This document shows positions 26,732 through 36,175 of a stretch of 64,000 nucleotides of DNA, one piece after another. The position numbers and the translations under genes were made by a program. Source of the stretch: a marine gamma proteobacterium HTCC2148 (GTDB lineage: Bacteria; Pseudomonadota; Gammaproteobacteria; Pseudomonadales; Halieaceae); the NCBI GenBank assembly GCA_000156295.1, contig DS999225.1:254852-318851 (forward strand), in the 5' to 3' direction. Every line of letters starts with the position of its first letter. Within the stretch, counting starts at the first letter, position 1. The notes beneath the pieces were generated by a model. It did no database searches, was not told the DNA's origin, and saw only the letters and a list, made by a program, of their open reading frames with translations.

Positions 26732-28963
26732 GTGGTCCAGGTTAGGCATCAATCACACCACGAGTCCGGTCGCCATGAGGTCGATCTTGAGGTTTGGTTG
26801 GGTAGTCTCCCCCCCAATGTCGATTCTGGAGAGCATGAGAAGTTGCTTGCCACTGCTGAGCTGGTGCGAGCATTGTCTGAAGGGCCTGGTGAAGACCAGA
26901 ATGACTGGGCCAGCGAAAGCGACTGCTTCAGGGCGGGGCTTGATGTCGTTCTTATTCTTGCTGAGTTGCACGTCGGCACTGACTGTTTGCTGGCCGGCAT
27001 GTTGTATCGGACGGTGCGCGAAAAACGGATAGAAATCCCTGAGGTTGAGGAGCGCTTTGGCGCGGGTGTCGCCAGTTTGCTGCGCGGGGTGCTGCGAATG
27101 GCCGCGATCGGAGATCTTCGCCCGCAGCAGGACCAGCCGGTACTTGGCCAGGCACATGCGCAAAAAGACAATGTGCGCAAGATGCTCATAGCCCTAGTCG
27201 ATGACGTTAGGGTTGCGCTGATCAAGTTAGCGGAACGCACATGCGCTATTCGCGCGGTCAAAGACGATGAAGACCGTCGGGAACCCGTAGCAAGGGAAGT
27301 GTTTGACGTCTATGCCCCCTTGGCCCACCGGTTGGGTATTGGACATTTGAAGTGGGAGTTGGAAGATCTATCCTTTCGTTACATATACGCCGATGCCTAT
27401 CGCAAAATCGCGCGTTTGCTGGACGGCAAACGACTAGAACGCGACCAGTTTATCGCTGAGGTTAAAGCATTGCTGACCGATGTTTTACAGCAAGCCGGCC
27501 TGGAGTTCGAAATTGAAGGCCGGGCTAAACACATCTACAGCATATGGCGAAAAATGCAGCGCAAAGGGATTGGCTTCTCGCAAGTCTATGATATTCGCGC
27601 GGTGCGTATTCTGGTGCCAGAAATCAAAGATTGTTATGCCACCCTCGGTTTAGTGCATGGCCTGTGGCGTAATATTCCTAATGAGTTCGATGACTATATC
27701 GCCAGTCCCAAAGAGAACGGTTATCGCTCCCTGCACACTGCGGTAATTGGTCCGGAGGGTAAAATTCTGGAAGTGCAGATACGCACTCGACAAATGCATG
27801 AAGAGGCAGAATTGGGCGTTTGTGCGCATTGGCGCTACAAAGGGTCGGACTCTACCCCTGGCATGGCCAGCAGCTATGAAGAGAAAATTGCCTGGCTGCG
27901 TCAAGTTCTGGATTGGCATGAGGAAACCGGCGACAGTGGTGATGTCGCCGAGCAATTCAGTTTCGATGTGGCGCAGGATAGAGTGTATGTTTTTACCCCG
28001 GACGGGGATGTTGTCAATCTGGCGCACGGCGCCACGCCCCTGGATTTTGCCTATCACGTCCATACCGAAGTTGGACATCGATGTCGTGGCGCTAAAGTCA
28101 ACGGTTCTATTGTGCCGCTGACCTACTCATTGCGCACCGGAGAAAGAGTAGAGATCCTCACCAGCAAAGAAGGAATCCCTAAAAGAGACTGGGTACAACC
28201 GGGTCTGGGTTACCTGCGTACTTCCAGGGCGAGAGCCAAGGTACAGCACTGGTTCCGGGCACAGGCGAGGGAAGAAAACGTGGACGCCGGCCGCCACCTC
28301 CTGGATCGTGAATTCAAGCGCCTCGCACTGACGAGCGTCGACTATCGACGAATCGCGAGCAAGGTACAAATGAATAAAGTGGAGGATATGTATGCCGCAA
28401 TCGGTTCTGGTGATTTGTCTTCGGCGCAAGTGCTTAATGCGGCTCAAGGGCTAATTGAGCGAAGACAGGAACCCCAGCTTAAGCTTGCCCGCCCGGGCGC
28501 TACCCGTCATCGCGGCGAAGTTCAGGTCCAGGGCGTGGGTAATCTGCTCAACCATATGGCAGGCTGCTGCAAGCCACTGCCTGGGGATGCAATTACCGGT
28601 TTTATTACTCAGGGGCGGGGCGTGAGCATTCACCGTAGCGACTGTGCTCGCCTGGTTCAATTGGCGGATGCCCAGCCTGAACGGGTTATCGATGTTGAGT
28701 GGGGCCGCTCCCCGACTGATAACTACGAAGTTGATGTTTCAATTGAAGCCTATGATCGGCATGGTCTGTTGCGAGATATTACTGGACTGTTTGCTAATGC
28801 CCACATCAATGTTCTTACGATCAATACCCAGACCAATAAAAAGAGCCATACCGCGACTATGCGATTGCGAGTCGAGGTACCGAACCTCGGCTCACTGTCC
28901 AAGCTGCTGGAGAGGATTAATCGCTTGAACAACGTTATTGCAGCTGCCAGAGTCAGTGAATGA
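26732..28963 (+). CDS. relA: GTP pyrophosphokinase RelA, (p)ppGpp synthetase I
   Basis: A 743-residue stringent-response enzyme, the same size as E. coli RelA. The N-terminal hydrolase domain has lost the HD pair: LLAGMLYRTVREKR stands where SpoT has the His-Asp motif, so only synthesis is expected. The synthetase domain spans about 230-370 (YDIRAVRILVPEIKDCY, ENGYRSLHTAV). A TGS domain follows (about 400-460, FTPDGDVVNLAHGATPLDFAY), with a C-terminal ACT domain. GTG 26732, just after the cysM stop with AGGGGG upstream, is the start; the open frame before it shadows cysM. Confidence 0.96.
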   Translation: MVQVRHQSHHESGRHEVDLEVWLGSLPPNVDSGEHEKLLATAELVRALSEGPGEDQNDWASESDCFRAGLDVVLILAELHVGTDCLLAGMLYRTVREKRIEIPEVEERFGAGVASLLRGVLRMAAIGDLRPQQDQPVLGQAHAQKDNVRKMLIALVDDVRVALIKLAERTCAIRAVKDDEDRREPVAREVFDVYAPLAHRLGIGHLKWELEDLSFRYIYADAYRKIARLLDGKRLERDQFIAEVKALLTDVLQQAGLEFEIEGRAKHIYSIWRKMQRKGIGFSQVYDIRAVRILVPEIKDCYATLGLVHGLWRNIPNEFDDYIASPKENGYRSLHTAVIGPEGKILEVQIRTRQMHEEAELGVCAHWRYKGSDSTPGMASSYEEKIAWLRQVLDWHEETGDSGDVAEQFSFDVAQDRVYVFTPDGDVVNLAHGATPLDFAYHVHTEVGHRCRGAKVNGSIVPLTYSLRTGERVEILTSKEGIPKRDWVQPGLGYLRTSRARAKVQHWFRAQAREENVDAGRHLLDREFKRLALTSVDYRRIASKVQMNKVEDMYAAIGSGDLSSAQVLNAAQGLIERRQEPQLKLARPGATRHRGEVQVQGVGNLLNHMAGCCKPLPGDAITGFITQGRGVSIHRSDCARLVQLADAQPERVIDVEWGRSPTDNYEVDVSIEAYDRHGLLRDITGLFANAHINVLTINTQTNKKSHTATMRLRVEVPNLGSLSKLLERINRLNNVIAAARVSE

Positions 28964-29778
28964 ATAAAGCTATGTCCACACCGCGGTATTCAATCGCTGA
29001 TCTCCTGCGGGTCATGGAGCGCTTGCGCGACCCAAAACACGGCTGCCCCTGGGATTTGAAACAAGATTTCAAGTCCATTGTTCCCTCCACTCTTGAAGAG
29101 TGCTATGAGTTGGCAAGCGCCATCGAACAAGAGGATTATAACCACGTTGGTGAAGAGCTGGGCGATGTTATGTTCCAGGTGGTGTTTTACGCCCAGTTGG
29201 GTAGCGAGCAAGGCTTGTTCAATTTTGAACAAGTAGTTAATACCCTGGTAGAAAAGCTGGTGCGCCGCCACCCTCATGTGTTTGCAGCCGGGGAAATTGA
29301 AGGCGTCGCCAATGGCTCCGTCAGTGTTGATGATGTAAATGCTAGCTGGGAGGCCATAAAGCAACAGGAACGCAGTGCGAGAGAGCAGCATGGTGTGCTG
29401 GCAGACGTGCCGGTAGCGCTGCCGGCCTTGCCTCGGGCGCAGAAATTACAAAAGCGAGCCGCTGCGGTGGGTTTTGATTGGCATGAAATCGGCTCAGTTA
29501 TGCAAAAGCTGGAAGAGGAGTTAGAAGAACTGCGCACGGCTATTGGCAATGATAATGCAGCAGCAGTCCGCGAAGAAATGGGTGACGTGCTCTTTTCCTG
29601 CGTTAATTTGAGCAGGCACTTGAAGCTAGATGCCGAAGCCACTCTAAGAGAATCCTCCAGTAAATTTGAACAGCGTTTCAGGGCAATGGAATTGATGGCA
29701 GCTAAAGCTGAAACACCTCTTCATGAACTTGATGAGACTGCGCTGGATTCACTTTGGGAAAAGGCAAAAGCCCTCTGA
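28960..29778 (+). CDS. mazG: Nucleoside triphosphate pyrophosphohydrolase MazG
   Basis: A 272-residue protein with two tandem MazG domains. The first has CPWDLKQDFKSI and LEECYELASAIE with EELGDVMFQ (metal-binding acidic residues); the second has KLEEELEELRTAI and EEMGDVLFSCVNLSRHL. It cleans up abnormal NTPs and influences ppGpp levels. It overlaps relA by four bases, the usual relA-mazG pair. Confidence 0.96.
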   Translation: MNKAMSTPRYSIADLLRVMERLRDPKHGCPWDLKQDFKSIVPSTLEECYELASAIEQEDYNHVGEELGDVMFQVVFYAQLGSEQGLFNFEQVVNTLVEKLVRRHPHVFAAGEIEGVANGSVSVDDVNASWEAIKQQERSAREQHGVLADVPVALPALPRAQKLQKRAAAVGFDWHEIGSVMQKLEEELEELRTAIGNDNAAAVREEMGDVLFSCVNLSRHLKLDAEATLRESSSKFEQRFRAMELMAAKAETPLHELDETALDSLWEKAKAL

Positions 29779-29874
29779 TACTTACCTGAGGTAGGGGTTG
29801 TAACCTAAATGCGCGCTGTGTATGGTTACTGGCCTCCAAAATACCCATTTTCACCTATATTGCGAAGCGGCTAG

Positions 29875-30555
<681 letters not shown>

Positions 30556-30571
30556 TAGCGTAAATTGCATG

Positions 30572-30600
30572 AAAAAGGGGGGCTTAGCTCCTCTTTTTTT
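30572..30600 (+). terminator. Rho-independent terminator after adk
   Basis: AAAAGGGGGGC, a short loop and GCTCCTCTTTTTTT pair with two G-U wobbles, and the U-tract is built into the 3' arm. It lies 17 bases after the stop. Confidence 0.8.
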
Positions 30601-30811
30601 ATGCCTAAAAACCCCATTTACACTATAAATACAGTGATTTTTAAGAAGTAGCGCGTTGCTTTTATTTTTTTAATAATTTTTCACAAGGCTTTTTTCTTCG
30701 CAGGTCCTTGATTTAAACGATTTTTTTGTTGCCAACTATGGTTGTAAGCGTTGACCTTTGTTGCTATTTTTGAGGCGCGTTACCTGACTATTAACTCTGG
30801 AGATAAACGTA

Positions 30812-31720
30812 ATGGCAAAGGCAAAGAAGAAAACTACTGCGAAGAAGGCGCCGGCTTCACGCAAAAAGTCGCCTGCTAAGAAACGTCCCGCTGCAAAAAA
30901 AGCTGCAACACGAAAAGCACCGGCTAAGAAAGCGGCACCGAAAAAAGTGGAAGTCTCACCAGCAGTTGCTCGTGCGAATGAAGCGATGGGTAAATTACAA
31001 AAAGCATTGGATGCAGAGAAAAAATCTCTTGCAGCTGCGCGTAAGAAAATTGATGCAGCTCGCAAGCAGGCCGCTAAGAAAGCAACGGCCGCCAACAAGC
31101 GTGCTGTAAAAGCAGCGCAGAATGCATCGAAAAGAAACTCCGCCAAGATTAAAGCAATGCGTGAGAAATTAAGCGTGGCGAAAAAGCGGGCAGCAGACGC
31201 TTCAGATGCTGCGAAACTCAAAGCTGCAAAAGTTGCTGCCCAAGAGAAAGCACTGGCGAAAAAGGCCGAGTTGGCAATTAAGGCCGAGCTGGACAAGGCG
31301 GCTCACCTGGCGAAAGCGGCAGAAAAGTGGATGAAGGATCGTGCCAAATCAGATGCTAAGAAGCTGGCTGCACTAGAGAAAAAGATAGCCAAGCAGATCG
31401 CTGCAGCAGAGAAAAAGGCGCTAGCGAAGGCCAAGGCTGCGGAAAAGAAAGCCGAGGCTAAGGCGAAGGCTGCTGCTAAGAAAATAAAATCTGCAGTGAG
31501 TAAGAAAAAGCCTGCGGCCAAGAAAAAAGCCAAGAAGGCCGCACCAAAGGAAAAAGCGGTAGCTAAGAAAAAAGCAGCACCAAAGAAAAAAGCGGTAGCT
31601 AAGAAAAAAGCAGCTCCCAAGAAAAAAGCGGTAGCGAAGAAAAAGGCCGCTCCCAAGAAAAAAGCAGCTGCGAAGAAAAAAGCCGCTCCCAAGAAAAAAG
31701 CAGCTGCAAAGAAAAAGTAG
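30812..31720 (+). CDS. Lysine/alanine-rich histone H1-like protein (AlgP-type)
   Basis: A 302-residue, extremely basic protein almost entirely of Lys and Ala. An N-terminal KKTTAKKAPASRKKS tract and a central predicted coiled helix (about residues 50-225, with MGKLQKALDAEKKSLAAARKK) precede a C-terminal array of KKKAAP/KKKAVA hexapeptides (about 246-302). It resembles Pseudomonas AlgP and other bacterial H1-like DNA-binding proteins and should coat or bend DNA. It stands alone between two terminators, behind an AT-rich 210-base leader with GGAG eight bases before the ATG. Composition limits homology claims. Confidence 0.85.
   Translation: MAKAKKKTTAKKAPASRKKSPAKKRPAAKKAATRKAPAKKAAPKKVEVSPAVARANEAMGKLQKALDAEKKSLAAARKKIDAARKQAAKKATAANKRAVKAAQNASKRNSAKIKAMREKLSVAKKRAADASDAAKLKAAKVAAQEKALAKKAELAIKAELDKAAHLAKAAEKWMKDRAKSDAKKLAALEKKIAKQIAAAEKKALAKAKAAEKKAEAKAKAAAKKIKSAVSKKKPAAKKKAKKAAPKEKAVAKKKAAPKKKAVAKKKAAPKKKAVAKKKAAPKKKAAAKKKAAPKKKAAAKKK
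31547..31717 (+). repeat. Tandem 18-bp repeat coding for KKKAAP/KKKAVA hexapeptides
   Basis: About nine and a half copies of an 18-base unit, alternating AAGAAAAAAGCAGCWCCM and AAGAAAAAAGCGGTAGCT types. Copies are near-identical at DNA level, so slippage or recombination could change copy number in steps of six residues without breaking the frame. Confidence 0.85.
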
Positions 31721-31735
31721 TAGCAGCTGAATAAC

Positions 31736-31772
31736 AAAGCCCACCGGCAGTAATGTCGGTGGGCTTTTTTTT
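31736..31772 (+). terminator. Rho-independent terminator after the H1-like gene
   Basis: AAAGCCCACCGGC and GTCGGTGGGCTTTTTTTT make a long perfect or near-perfect stem with a short loop and an eight-T tail. It may also end mobA on the other strand (A-rich left side). Confidence 0.93.
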
Positions 31773-31783
31773 GCCCCTCTGGT

Positions 31784-32350
31784 TCAAGCCAGTGCGTTTA
31801 TGTTGAGAAAACTCTCTGATTGGTTATCCATATCAACGGCCACTGCACCTACTTGCTCATACCAGTGACGAACTGCGCGTTGGCCACTGTCGAGAAACGC
31901 CGGCAGTGATAGCAAGCATTCTGTGCGCATGAGCGCACAAAGGTATTGCCCGCCATCCCTGGTTTTTGCGTAGGCTACAGATTCCTCTGGTGATTGTGCC
32001 AGTGCTTGCAGTAAATGCTTTGCAAGGTTGGCAGGCAAGATAGGCGTGTCGCAGGGAACAATCATTACCAGTGGATGGGTAATCGCGGCGGTGGCCGCCT
32101 CCAGACCAGCTAATGGGCCCTGATATTCGGGGCGAAGGTCGGCGTTGGTCACTGTCGAAAGGGCAGCGTAGCGTTCACGATTGCGATTGCAACTGATCAG
32201 CACTTCACTAACCTGGGGGGCAATTCTGCGATAGACGTGGTCGATCAGTGGTAGACCTTGCCAATTGAGCAAACCCTTGTCTTGGCCGCCGGCCCTTCGG
32301 CCTGCACCACCGGCAAGTATCAATCCGCTTATAAAGGGTGGTCTGGTCAT
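31784..32350 (-). CDS. mobA: Molybdenum cofactor guanylyltransferase MobA
   Basis: A 188-residue nucleotidyltransferase that converts molybdopterin cofactor to the guanine dinucleotide form. The N-terminal ILAGGAGRRAGGQDKGL motif binds GTP; PCDTPILP near 100 holds the metal Asp. ATG at 32348-32350 is preferred to the GTG four codons earlier. It implies molybdoenzymes of the DMSO-reductase type elsewhere in the genome. It is divergent from tsaB. Confidence 0.93.
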   Translation of the reverse strand: MTRPPFISGLILAGGAGRRAGGQDKGLLNWQGLPLIDHVYRRIAPQVSEVLISCNRNRERYAALSTVTNADLRPEYQGPLAGLEAATAAITHPLVMIVPCDTPILPANLAKHLLQALAQSPEESVAYAKTRDGGQYLCALMRTECLLSLPAFLDSGQRAVRHWYEQVGAVAVDMDNQSESFLNINALA

Positions 32351-32435
32351 GAAATTGCTCACGGGTGGTTCTTACTGTCTGGCTGCTGTGTGATAATTCA
32401 GTTTAACACCTACCCGCGGAATCAAGTACAAAGCG

Positions 32436-33146
32436 ATGAAAGGCATATTGGCCATCGAGACTGCGACGGAAGCTTGCTCCGTGGCACTGTGGCGCGAACC
32501 AGAACTTCAACAGCAGCACGAAATCACCCCTCGCCAGCACAGTCAGAGGCTGTTTGGCATGTTGCGTGAATTGCTTGCGGACGGGCGTCTGCAAGCGCAT
32601 GGAGTAGAGGCTATTGCCTACGGTTCCGGTCCCGGCTCTTTCACAGGATTGCGGATTGCCGCCAGTGCCGTGCAGGGACTTGCATACGCAAGCGGGCTGC
32701 CTGCCATTCCAGTATCCACACTGGCTTGTCAGGCACAAACGGCGATTCGAACGGAGCTTGTTCGGGAGGGAGATATTATTCTCAGCACTATCGACGCGCG
32801 TATTAATGAGATTTATTGCGCCTGTTATCGCGTCGAGAATGGTCTGCCCGTTGCTCTTGGGCCCGCACAGGCTTGCGCACCTTCTCAGTTGAGCTTGCCG
32901 GAAAGCATAACTGGGGTCACGGCGGTGGGGAGCGGTTGTGAATTTCTGGATGAAAGTACCCAGTTTGTGCGCGAGGCAATCGACGAAGCTCATTCGCAGC
33001 TGGTGCCAGAAGCGAGAGACCTCATCCCGCTTGCCTTATCGGCTGCGAAACGAGGCGAGTTACAGTCCGCGAGGCAAGTGCAACCGGTGTACGTACGAGA
33101 TGAAATCAATTGGAAAAAGATAGCTGAGCAGGGCAAGCAAGAATGA
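32436..33146 (+). CDS. tsaB: tRNA threonylcarbamoyladenosine biosynthesis protein TsaB
   Basis: A 236-residue ASKHA-fold protein partnering TsaD and TsaE to make t6A37 in ANN-decoding tRNAs. ILAIETATEACSVALW at the N-terminus and YGSGPGSFTGLRIA near 65-78 are the family signatures. Its stop overlaps the uppP start (ATGA). Confidence 0.96.
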   Translation: MKGILAIETATEACSVALWREPELQQQHEITPRQHSQRLFGMLRELLADGRLQAHGVEAIAYGSGPGSFTGLRIAASAVQGLAYASGLPAIPVSTLACQAQTAIRTELVREGDIILSTIDARINEIYCACYRVENGLPVALGPAQACAPSQLSLPESITGVTAVGSGCEFLDESTQFVREAIDEAHSQLVPEARDLIPLALSAAKRGELQSARQVQPVYVRDEINWKKIAEQGKQE

Positions 33147-33946
33147 TTGACTGGCCCCAGGCGCTTGTTCTTGCTGTTTTACAGGGACTCACTGAGTTTT
33201 TACCCATATCCAGTTCCGCTCACCTGGTTATACCTTCGTTACTACTGGAATGGCCGGACCAGGGCCTCTCATTTGACATAGCGGTTCATGTTGGGACGCT
33301 TGCGGCGGTGGTCTTCTATTATCGACAGGACTTGCGGCTGATTTCGATCGCCTGGCTTCGGTCTTTGGCTGGAGCCCCGTCCAATGGCGACAGTCGCACG
33401 GTGTGGTATTTACTGCTCGCATCGATTCCCGCTGGATTGACAGGGGCGTTTCTCGGTGGTTTTGTCGAGGAACATGCTCGTAATCTGCCGGTCATTGCCT
33501 CGACGACACTGCTATTTGGTCTGCTTCTGGGCTTTGCAGATCGTCGTGCCAGGGTTACAGCTGGTAGTCGCTCGCTGAGCTTTGGCGTAGCCCTGTTTAT
33601 TGGGGTGGCGCAGGCGCTGGCCCCCGTGCCGGGAGTTTCACGTTCCGGGATCACGATAACAGCAGCACTGTTGTTGAACATGAGTCGAAAAGACGCGGCA
33701 CGCTTTTCGTTTCTGCTATCAATTCCGGTGATATCGGGAGCAGGCGCAATTAAAGCCTGGGAGCTGATCCAAAGTGCAGTGCCGGTAAACTGGTTGCTGA
33801 TCGGCTGTGCATCGCTTGTATCTGCGATTACAGCCTATGCCTGTATCGCATTGTTCCTTCGGTTGCTCGATCGTATTGGCATGATGCCCTTTGTCTACTA
33901 CCGCATTTTATTGGCCCTTATTCTGTTTGCAGTTTGGTTGGCCTGA
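33143..33946 (+). CDS. uppP: Undecaprenyl-diphosphatase UppP (BacA)
   Basis: A 267-residue inner-membrane enzyme that recycles the undecaprenyl carrier for peptidoglycan and other surface polymers. LQGLTEFLPISSSAHL (about 13-28, catalytic Glu) and the internal repeat motif PGVSRSGITITAALLL (about 165-180, catalytic Arg) are intact, with about eight membrane helices. It is coupled to tsaB. Confidence 0.97.
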   Translation: MIDWPQALVLAVLQGLTEFLPISSSAHLVIPSLLLEWPDQGLSFDIAVHVGTLAAVVFYYRQDLRLISIAWLRSLAGAPSNGDSRTVWYLLLASIPAGLTGAFLGGFVEEHARNLPVIASTTLLFGLLLGFADRRARVTAGSRSLSFGVALFIGVAQALAPVPGVSRSGITITAALLLNMSRKDAARFSFLLSIPVISGAGAIKAWELIQSAVPVNWLLIGCASLVSAITAYACIALFLRLLDRIGMMPFVYYRILLALILFAVWLA

Positions 33947-33961
33947 GTTGGGAGAGAGTCT

Positions 33962-34852
33962 ATGAAACTTGCATTTATTGGCCTCGGTGTCATGGGCTAC
34001 CCTATGGCAGGGCATCTGCAGCGTGCGGGACATGAGGTGACTGTTTATAACCGGACCGCTGAGAAGGCGCAAAAATGGGTCGCACAATATGGGGGAGACT
34101 CAGCAGAAACGCCACATCAGGCAGTCATCGGCGCTCAAGTAGTTTGTCTTTGTGTCGGTAACGATGACGATGTCAGGAGTGTAATGTTGAGTGAGCAAGG
34201 AATCATCACAGCTTGTTCCCCGGGAACGGTTGTGATCGATCACACCACAGCATCGGCTGAGCTTGCCAGAGAATTGTATGCTGCCACCGCTCAGGTTGAT
34301 TCAGGGTTTTTAGATGCGCCTGTTTCCGGCGGCCAGGCCGGCGCGGAGAACGGCGCACTTACCGTAATGGTAGGGGGCGAGCAGTCGGTGTTCGAACGAG
34401 CGTTCCCGGTCATTGATTGCTATGCCCGTTGCGCTCGGCTGCTGGGTCCCTCTGGCAGTGGTCAGTTGGCGAAGATGGCGAACCAGATATGTATCGCTGG
34501 CATAGTGCAGGGACTCGCGGAGGCTTTGGAGTTTTCAGCGCAGGCCGGGCTGGATTCAGCTGCCGTTATTGAAGTGATTTCTCAGGGGGCAGCCCAATCC
34601 TGGCAAATGGAGAATCGCTATCAGACCATGCTGGCAGGGAAATATGAGCACGGGTTTGCCGTCGATTGGATGCGCAAAGATTTGGGGATGGTGCTCGCTG
34701 AGGCTGACGCGATGGGGCTCGATTTGCCGGTCGCTGCCTTAGTGGACGGCTTCTATAGTGAAGTACAGTCTATGGGCGGCGGTCGATGGGATACTTCCAG
34801 TTTGTTTGCCCGCATGCGTGCATTGGGTCAAAACGTTTCACAAGAGGAATAA
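33962..34852 (+). CDS. NAD(P)-dependent beta-hydroxyacid dehydrogenase (3-hydroxyisobutyrate dehydrogenase family)
   Basis: A 296-residue member of the family of 3-hydroxyisobutyrate dehydrogenase, tartronate semialdehyde reductase and GLYR-type reductases. GLGVMG (7-12) is the dinucleotide loop; NRT at 30-32 suggests NADP; DAPVSGGQAGAENG (118-131) is the substrate loop; Lys171 in GSGQLAKMANQ is catalytic. Substrate cannot be fixed. GGAGAG precedes the ATG. Confidence 0.92.
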   Translation: MKLAFIGLGVMGYPMAGHLQRAGHEVTVYNRTAEKAQKWVAQYGGDSAETPHQAVIGAQVVCLCVGNDDDVRSVMLSEQGIITACSPGTVVIDHTTASAELARELYAATAQVDSGFLDAPVSGGQAGAENGALTVMVGGEQSVFERAFPVIDCYARCARLLGPSGSGQLAKMANQICIAGIVQGLAEALEFSAQAGLDSAAVIEVISQGAAQSWQMENRYQTMLAGKYEHGFAVDWMRKDLGMVLAEADAMGLDLPVAALVDGFYSEVQSMGGGRWDTSSLFARMRALGQNVSQEE

Positions 34853-36169
34853 ATGATGTCTGATCAGCAACAGTTCAATAGCCAGCTGTGCGGATTTCTT
34901 GCTCGCGCTACCACGCCTTTTCACGCAGTTACTGAGATGGTAAAGCAACTGCAGGAGGCAGGTTTTTTGCAGTTGATGGAAGATGAAAGCTGGCAGTTGC
35001 AAGCAGGAGGGCGTTACTTTCTTACCCGGAACGGGAGCTCCCTGGTTGCTTTTGGTATTGGCGCAGAGGCTGGCCCGGCAGAAGGCCTGCGTATGGTGGG
35101 AGCGCACACAGACAGCCCATGCCTTATGGTTAAGCCTACGCCTGAGAAAACCAGCCAGGGATACTTCCAGTTGGGTGTAGAGGTCTATGGAGGGGCTTTA
35201 CTCAATCCCTGGTTCGACCGGGATTTGTCTCTGGCAGGAAGAGTCAGTTTTCAGTGTAAAAACGCTGAACTGAGAACCGCGCTGATCGATTTTCGAGACG
35301 CGATAGCAACCATTCCAAGTTTGGCGATTCATCTGGATCGAGAGGCCAACAAGAACCGCAGCATTAATCCGCAAAAAGATATTCCCCCTGTGTTGTGTCA
35401 AATGTCCGAGGGTGAAAAAGGCAACTTCCGTGAGTTACTGCATCAGCGTTTATTGCATGAGCATCCGGATTGCGATGTTGAGCAGGTGCTGGATTACGAG
35501 CTTTGCTTTTATGATACGCAGGTAGCCGCCATCGTCGGGCTGCGGGGTGACTTTATTGCATCTGCTCGTCTCGATAATCTGCTGAGCTGTCACACGGGTC
35601 TGCATGCCCTGCAAGAGTGGGACGGTGCCGCCAGTGTGTTGCTGGTCTGTAATGATCATGAAGAAGTGGGGAGCTTGTCTGCAGCGGGAGCACAAGGGCC
35701 ATTGCTTGAGTCAGTGCTAAAGCGGATTTCCGGCGATGATCAGGCCGCTTATGCAGCGCTCACAGAGCGTTCGATGATGATCTCTGCGGATAATGCCCAT
35801 GGCATACACCCAAATTATGCGGACCGACATGATGAAAACCACGGGCCAGTGCTCAACAAAGGGCCGGTGATCAAAATTAACGCCAACCAGCGCTATGCAT
35901 CCAACGCTGAGACCACCGGTCTTTATCGCATGCTGGCGGCGCAGGAGGGGGTGCCGGTGCAATCTTTTGTAGTGCGCACCGACATGGCCTGCGGTAGTAC
36001 GATTGGCCCTATCACTGCGGGTGGGGTCGGCGTGCGTACTTTGGATATCGGCGTGCCCACTTTTGGTATGCATTCCATAAGAGAGCTCGCGGGGACTGCG
36101 GATGCTCATAATCTGAGCAAAGTGTTACGGCGCTTCTATAATTATCGAGGCAGTCTGAGCGCCCGCTGA
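34853..36169 (+). CDS. apeB: M18 family aminopeptidase
   Basis: A 438-residue zinc aminopeptidase of the aspartyl aminopeptidase family. Metal ligands are in HTDSPCLMVKP (about 85-95), NDHEEVGS (about 268) and DMACGSTIGP (about 378), with a terminal HS in FGMHSIRE. It probably releases N-terminal Asp/Glu or other residues from cytosolic peptides. It starts next to the preceding stop and likely shares its transcript. Confidence 0.94.
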   Translation: MMSDQQQFNSQLCGFLARATTPFHAVTEMVKQLQEAGFLQLMEDESWQLQAGGRYFLTRNGSSLVAFGIGAEAGPAEGLRMVGAHTDSPCLMVKPTPEKTSQGYFQLGVEVYGGALLNPWFDRDLSLAGRVSFQCKNAELRTALIDFRDAIATIPSLAIHLDREANKNRSINPQKDIPPVLCQMSEGEKGNFRELLHQRLLHEHPDCDVEQVLDYELCFYDTQVAAIVGLRGDFIASARLDNLLSCHTGLHALQEWDGAASVLLVCNDHEEVGSLSAAGAQGPLLESVLKRISGDDQAAYAALTERSMMISADNAHGIHPNYADRHDENHGPVLNKGPVIKINANQRYASNAETTGLYRMLAAQEGVPVQSFVVRTDMACGSTIGPITAGGVGVRTLDIGVPTFGMHSIRELAGTADAHNLSKVLRRFYNYRGSLSAR

Positions 36170-36175
36170 TTCGCT

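Noticed and set aside
30736-31787. Long minus-strand frames rich in Ala, Phe and Leu
   Set aside because: They are antisense mirrors of the Lys/Ala-rich coding repeats; the plus frame has the start, ribosome site and terminator.
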